Assembly (NCBI GenBank): GCA_011009095.1
Contig: VTPC01091286.1
Coordinates: 1-64,000 of the forward strand
Origin: Ignelater luminosus
Lineage: Eukaryota; Arthropoda; Insecta; Coleoptera; Elateridae
Direction of reading: 5' to 3'
Length of the DNA stretch: 64,000 nucleotides
The position numbers and the translations under genes are program-made. The notes below the pieces were generated by a model that was given only the letters and a program-made list of their open reading frames with translations, was not told the DNA's origin and ran no database searches. Position 1 is the first letter of the stretch. The number at the start of each line of letters is the position of its first letter. This document shows, in pieces, positions 58,825 through 64,000 of the stretch.

Positions 58825-61800
58825 ATGAATATGTCTACTGCAGAAGAATTTGTACAAAACGATGAAGGTAATTAAATAATATTTACAATAAAATTATATA
58901 TTAAATATATTGAATTATAGATCATAATAATTATCAATCAGGTAGTAGTGCTGAAGAAAATGATTCAGCATCAGAAGAGATTGTTCAATTAGTTGATGTA
59001 TCTTCATATAGAAATATACAGCAATCTACTGTACGAAGAGGTAGAGGGCACTTACCTAAAGATTCAGTGAAAATCTTAAAAAGTTGGCTATATGAGCATC
59101 GATTTAATGCTTATCCTAGTGAAGTAGAAAAGTTAACTTTATCACAAGCGACAAATCTTACAATTTTACAAGTTAGTAATTGGTTTATAAATGCACGACG
59201 ACGTTATTTACCTGAAATGATGAGGAGGGAAGGTTATGATTCAAATTTGTTTACTAATCCAAGACGTGGAAAAAAACAAAGAAGCCAACCAGCACATAAT
59301 TCGCATAGGGAAAGAAAATATATTCGTCTGGATCATACTTATAATGATGAACAATATGATTCTGATGAAGAAGAAGAAGAGGAGCTTGATAGTTATGAAA
59401 GTTCAAGTCCTAAAGAAGAAAGATTCAATCCTTGGCGAACTGATATACATTATGGGCTTATTATTGATAATGATAATTCTAACAATAAAAGGTATGTAAG
59501 TTTTTTCTTTTTTGTTTTTAGCTTAATATTTATTTTTTTTTAATTTAATAGGTGAATGTTCTTGAAAGTATCATTTGTTTCTAAATTATAAAAAATAAAA
59601 GGGCCATGATTACTAATCTCTATTAATTATGAAATCAATTAATTATAAGTTCTTTAAGGATAAATCTCTTTTGTTTTTAAAATGTAGCATTATCTATCGT
59701 GATGCTCTCTGGTTTTTTTAACTTGATGATAGCTAGGTTATGTTGTATGCAATTCTTTATTATCTAATCAATTATTAATAAAATAGTGGGCAACACAATG
59801 TATAATTGACTTATTTCATTTTAATGTTAATTGATTTAATTTTATTGTGCGACAATGTGACTTTCATTGTTGGTTCCTTTATCAACAAAATTGTGCATAA
59901 AAACTCAGTTAAAATATTACTTACATTATTGAATTAATGAACATTTTATATTTATTTAGTTTTTAAGTTACTAAATTGTCATTTTTATATGGAAATAGAA
60001 ATTATTGCAATAACTTGCTTTAAGTTCACTAATTATATTTTTTTAAAGATTACTAAGTTTGATTAACCTAATAATATTTTTTGAAAACTTACCCCCTGTT
60101 GCATAAAACATTCTTAACTGATATCAAGTTAAGAACATCATTAACCAATCAGAAATAGTAGAATTCAGATGTCAATTTGGAATTCTCCACTCAGATCACT
60201 AGATTTTAAAGTTTAGACCATATTAGCAAATAATGACTTTAGAACTGCTTTATGTAACTGGGGGTTGTTGATTTTTAGTTTTAAATTATAAAATAATTTA
60301 TTTTAGCTCAGAGGAAACAGAGGAAATTGCTACACCAAGCATCACTAATATCAGAACTGAAAAGAGTGTTACTTCCAATGTAATTGTGGTAAAAAGCAAT
60401 ACAGGAAAAAATGTGATCTTAAAAGTTGTTCCGGCACCAGCAAATGAAGTGAGTTTCAATATTTTTTTGCTGAAAAATTATTGATTTATCACCTCATTAT
60501 ATTCTTTCAAAGAAGAAATCATATTACTTCAATTTAGAATTTAGAAGTAATAAAAAAACTTTTTAATTAAACTAATATAGATCTTGAGTATTACATCGTG
60601 GATACATACTGGGTGTCCCAACAAATTGCGGATATTGACTGATGTTACTGAGGAAAATTATACAGGAGGATTACCTCAATGCTCTAAAATTATGTCCAGT
60701 TATGCATACAGTGTTCCATAAAAACTTGCCATGAGAACCTTTTTTTTATTTTATTTTGGTTTGTTACTGATTGTCATCTGCGACAATATGGCACCAGAAT
60801 GGTCAAAATTTAACAATTTTGCCGTTATTCAGTTGTTGCAAAAATTTCTTAAGCCTCTTGATTTACTTAGAGTGCCTTGATATCAATTTGATTTTTGACA
60901 TTGCTGTTGAAATTTTTCTGTCCTTGATACCTGCAGTACAAAAACAATATCAATCAAGGTACTTAAACTTGTCTTGATATTAATGATAATTTATGTAACT
61001 AGTGTAACACATACTGTACTTCTCTCTTTTTCTATTTTTACTTTGGTTTTTGTATCTTCATTCTATCCTGACGTGTCAAATTTATATCAAGGCGCTTGAA
61101 TATGTCTGACCATCATAATTATTATACAAGATCGAATCCAGTAATTTGTCATGATCAACCAAGATCTAAAATAAGCTGGAATGGATTATAGTAATGAGCA
61201 AAGAATGGTATCAGTTAGTTTACGGCATGGTAATTTTGTCCATATACTCAGCTACAGTGTTGCACATATTGATACTACTTGGGTACGTAAGATAGTGATG
61301 TACTTCATGCAAAACTACTGATTTGTCAGTGTCATGTTATTTAAAAGTCATGTAATTCGACTACAAGAATCTTGAAAACGTGCATTTTAAATTTCTACGT
61401 GTCAGCACAAAACTTTGAAGGTGTACCAAATTCTGAAGGTACTCAATTGGAATCCGTTAACTTCAGGGTGCTTCAGGATTAAAATGAACCAGTAGGGTCA
61501 ACTGACAAAAAGGAACCAGAAAGGTTACATTCAGTATTCAGTGTTGCCAGTAAAATTTCTATTCTGCTCGAACCATACACCAACATATATAGGTGTAAAA
61601 TATCATGAGAAAATTCAGTGACTTTTGCTGGAATATCCAAGATTATCTACTTGATAAGGTTAGAAGATTATTTACTGATAGATCAAATTATTCGCGATTC
61701 AGACAATTGTCCATCAATTGACAACGTTGCTGAAATGTAAAATCAAAATATATGTTTGGTTAATATGCATATTTTAAAAAATCTTGAGATATTTGACCAA

Positions 61801-63203
61801 CATATTCCAGTAAGGACACCCGAGTTCACAAAAGCTTGTGCACTGTGGCTTATTGAAAATATTAAACTTTTTATTTCTCTTAGAAATAAGACTAAAGCCA
61901 AATATAGAAGAACTGGAATTATTACAAGTTGCTTTGAAATTTCACATCTAATGCCATTAAAATGAGAAAAAGGCCTTTTTTGATTTTTTGTCCATTACAA
62001 ATGATAGTAAATCTCTGTGGAAAAATTTCCACTTCTTGAATCTTCGAAAGCAGTAATTTCCCGAAACTGTCTAATATTGTCGATGTTAATAACATTAATA
62101 ATTACTTTGTTAATTGTTATTTTAATGACAGTAATTCTAAACCATTAAGCTTTACTAACATCAAATACTTTTCTTCTAGATTTAGCTTCGCAACAGTTTC
62201 CTGTGATATAGTCATCTTCTAAATAATGTTTTTCCAGATTGTTGGAAGCAAGCACTTGTTAGGTCTTTACCAAAAATAAAGATATTTTGTTTTCATAGCG
62301 GTTATAGCCGTACCATTGCAATATTAAAAGTTACTAATGATATTCTAACTACTTACAATCATGATGATATCACCATTTAGTTTTACTTGATTATAATAAA
62401 GCTTTGCTGCTGTTGACCATGGGACTCTGATAAACTTCAAAAAACACGTGCTTAATTATAAATGTGGTGTTGTTAATTGAAAACTACTTTACAAACGTTT
62501 TCAAAGAGTTTTGTTAAATGATTCCGTTTCTGAAATTTTGAACATCATGGTGACATACCTCAAGGTTTCATGCTTGGGTTGTTACTGCATTCGTATAATC
62601 TGTTCTTTTGAAAGGTATTATTACTTGTTGCTCTCTTCATGTGTAAGCAAATGATGCATGACTTTATTTCTGCTTTAAACTTGCAGCACCTGAGTAGTGT
62701 CTTGAGGATTTTCTTACGCTTCCAACAGAATATTTAATTCTACATCTTCTGGCACATTTAGGAGTTGTCGAGGATCACACCTAACATGTTCTCGTTTTAG
62801 AATACTTTCAAACACAAAAGTTATTAATAAATCAACATTTCTTAGACAATACAATTGCCCCCTATATCACGTTCCTAGTTACACCACTGACATAATTGTA
62901 TGCTTGCCGTATGCAGAATCTTTAAGAGAATCAGAATCTGTAAGAAAAAATGCGGGTTGCCAGTAAAAAGAAATTGATGGCATCATCAGGTCAAAGGGTG
63001 GGGATAAAGAAAAGATGAAAATCATTTGAGTAGAGGCCCCATCGGAAAATAAGGTTGACGTATCCAACAATTTTGGCTTCATTTGCATAGAAAATTCTTT
63101 ATTTAAAGCGTTCCACAGCTGGCGTTCACACTGTATAAATCGTATCATTATTTCATTTATGCAGAAGTCAACATTGGTCTTGAATTCTGTTGAATCAAAA
63201 CAG
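58825..63203 (+). CDS. TALE homeobox protein, TGIF class (achintya/vismay-like), 5' part
   Basis: Exons read are 58825-58867, 58921-59491, 60307-60448 and 63165-63203, giving 265 codons in an open frame that leaves the last exon in phase 0, so the gene continues past the window. The homeodomain (about residues 53-116) has the three-residue TALE loop extension, seen in [14 protein letters not shown], and the recognition helix [19 protein letters not shown]. It is followed by [19 protein letters not shown], typical of TGIF, then a strongly acidic run ([17 protein letters not shown]). TGIF proteins are nuclear DNA-binding repressors acting in TGF-beta/Smad signalling and, in flies, spermatogenesis. 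Either of two acceptors can start exon 2 (58921 or 58942), both in frame. Non-coding exons probably end at 58229, span 58381-58423, and span 58745 to the start codon. Confidence 0.88.
60092..60264. mobile_element. Short MITE in the TGIF-class intron
   Basis: A 173-bp unit has imperfect terminal inverted repeats. The left end begins CCCCCTGTTGCATAAA and the reverse complement of the right end begins CCCCCAGTTACATAAA. It lies just before exon 3 (60307) and has no coding capacity. Confidence 0.6.
60838..61100. repeat. Diverged inverted repeat in the TGIF-class intron
   Basis: GCCTTGATATCAATTTGA (about 60872) pairs with the reverse complement of tcaaatttatatcaaggcgc (about 61076). The segment between is AT-rich and non-coding. 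It is probably an old transposon footprint. Confidence 0.35.
61700..62700 (+). pseudogene. Decayed non-LTR retrotransposon (LINE) remnant
   Basis: The + strand translation, with many stops and frameshifts, shows the linker before the reverse transcriptase ([20 protein letters not shown] followed by [17 protein letters not shown], 61806-61920). Near 62555 it shows a relic of the GxPQGSxLGPLLF motif ([14 protein letters not shown]), and near 62650 a relic of the FADD active site (AND). It sits in the 2.7-kb TGIF-class intron. The order of motifs is right for a Jockey/CR1-type ORF2. Confidence 0.65.
62879..63148 (-). other. Open reading frame of 89 codons, probably not a gene
   Basis: The frame lies just left of the 39-nt TGIF-class exon, on the opposite strand. 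It has no recognisable domain and no splice partners. It may be a shadow of the decayed LINE or of intron sequence. Confidence 0.15.
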
Positions 63204-64000
63204 GTAATTTGTAAACCCGTCTATCATACTAGTCAAATAAGCTATAAAGGTTTCTTGTACAATATTTCAATGTAAATTTAAATTAAGAAAATTTAAAAGC
63301 GTGTCATACAGATTTGTAAAAATTGATTTAAATTTTGAAACAAAAGTTGACAATATTTAGAAATCTTTCTATTTATTTGTTAAAAATGCGTCAATGCGAA
63401 TTTCTGCAAACCACGCTAAAGACGCTAACCTAACCTTTACTTTTTCTTTAAATTTGCTAATATTAATATTTTTGTAGCAACACTAGCTACAGTACAATAT
63501 AGATTGATTTCGTTTATATCCATTTTGAAGGTTTCAGGATTTCGAAAAACCCGAATAACAACGTACGAAATTCCTCGAGTTAGAACTGCTAACCACTGTA
63601 AACACACTGTACCCGCGAAATTCAAACTTTAACGTCATTTTGGTAATTAAAGCGAGAAGTCGCAGACGCATCAACAGAAATTGACTCAAATGTCATGCAG
63701 GATACATTTTTCAAATTAATTTTGATATTATTTTTGTAGCAAGTTTCTTGTAAAATTTACATTAAATTTTAATGCATTTTTTATTTGAAAAATATCGTGT
63801 CAAACGGCTCTAAGTGACATAGAACTACATCGAAGATGTATAACCTAAAAATGAAAAATTCTAGCTAATTATTCCAAACAATGTGCGAATAATAAAGTTT
63901 AAACATAATAATATTAGTTATCTTCGAGTTGTTATTATTACAGTACATTTTATCACTTGTAAAGTCTATGTGGGTTGTATTTTAAGCATTGTTTATGTGA
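63204..64000 (+). other. Intron of the TGIF-class gene running off the window
   Basis: It follows the donor at 63204 (cag|gtaattt). No further exon was recognised to 64000. The - frame at 63437-63625 has no support. Confidence 0.5.

Noticed and set aside
59236..59499. Open frame of 87 codons over the TGIF-class exon.
   Set aside because: It is a shifted-frame shadow of the acidic region that follows the homeodomain.

Overview
The window is eukaryotic nuclear DNA, AT-rich, and most likely from an insect. A beetle is my inference, from very short introns of about 50-60 bp, the family make-up, and the dense mix of mariner, hAT, Harbinger, foldback and LINE remnants. No prokaryotic features, CRISPR arrays or tRNAs were found.

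Three well-supported genes lie head to tail on the + strand in a compact island at about 22.3-28.5 kb. RpLP0 encodes the 60S ribosomal stalk protein P0. A free-standing PANK4-type DUF89 phosphatase follows it. The third gene is a catalytically dead myotubularin of the MTMR9 type. Introns 2 and 3 of RpLP0 each carry a box C/D-like RNA candidate. The two share an identical 21-nt loop held by unrelated but fully paired stem arms, and they are the most interesting signal in the window. A fourth gene, a TALE homeobox gene of the TGIF class (achintya/vismay-like), starts near 58.1 kb and runs off the right edge.

Weaker exon-like segments suggest three further genes: two phase-compatible + exons at 1441-1537 and 2969-3054, a - strand terminal exon at 10183-10271, and a - strand terminal exon at 36154-36370. 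The last is followed by about 7.5 kb of quiet, CpG-poor sequence that could be a very long 3' UTR, converging on the 3' end of the MTMR9-like gene.

The remainder is intergenic or intronic DNA loaded with decayed mobile elements. These are: foldback elements at 5.7, 8.9-9.9, 16.7, 29.1 and 55.7 kb; an hAT remnant with an adjoining zinc-finger pseudogene and mariner fragment at 6.3-8.1 kb; Tc1/mariner remnants at 11.9-13.1 and 18.0 kb; a satellite of about 155 bp period at 14.2-15.3 kb; nested terminal-repeat elements at 16.7-17.5 and 48.2-48.9 kb; a pogo/Tigger tail at 18.6-18.9 kb; a LINE RNase H tail at 19.0-20.4 kb split by a MITE; an inverted-repeat element at 37.9-38.8 kb; a Harbinger fragment at 43.2 kb; an internally deleted mariner at 43.9-44.8 kb; an hAT transposase pseudogene at 56.2-57.5 kb; and a LINE RT remnant at 61.7-62.7 kb inside the TGIF intron. 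All calls come from reading and translating the sequence. No database search was possible.
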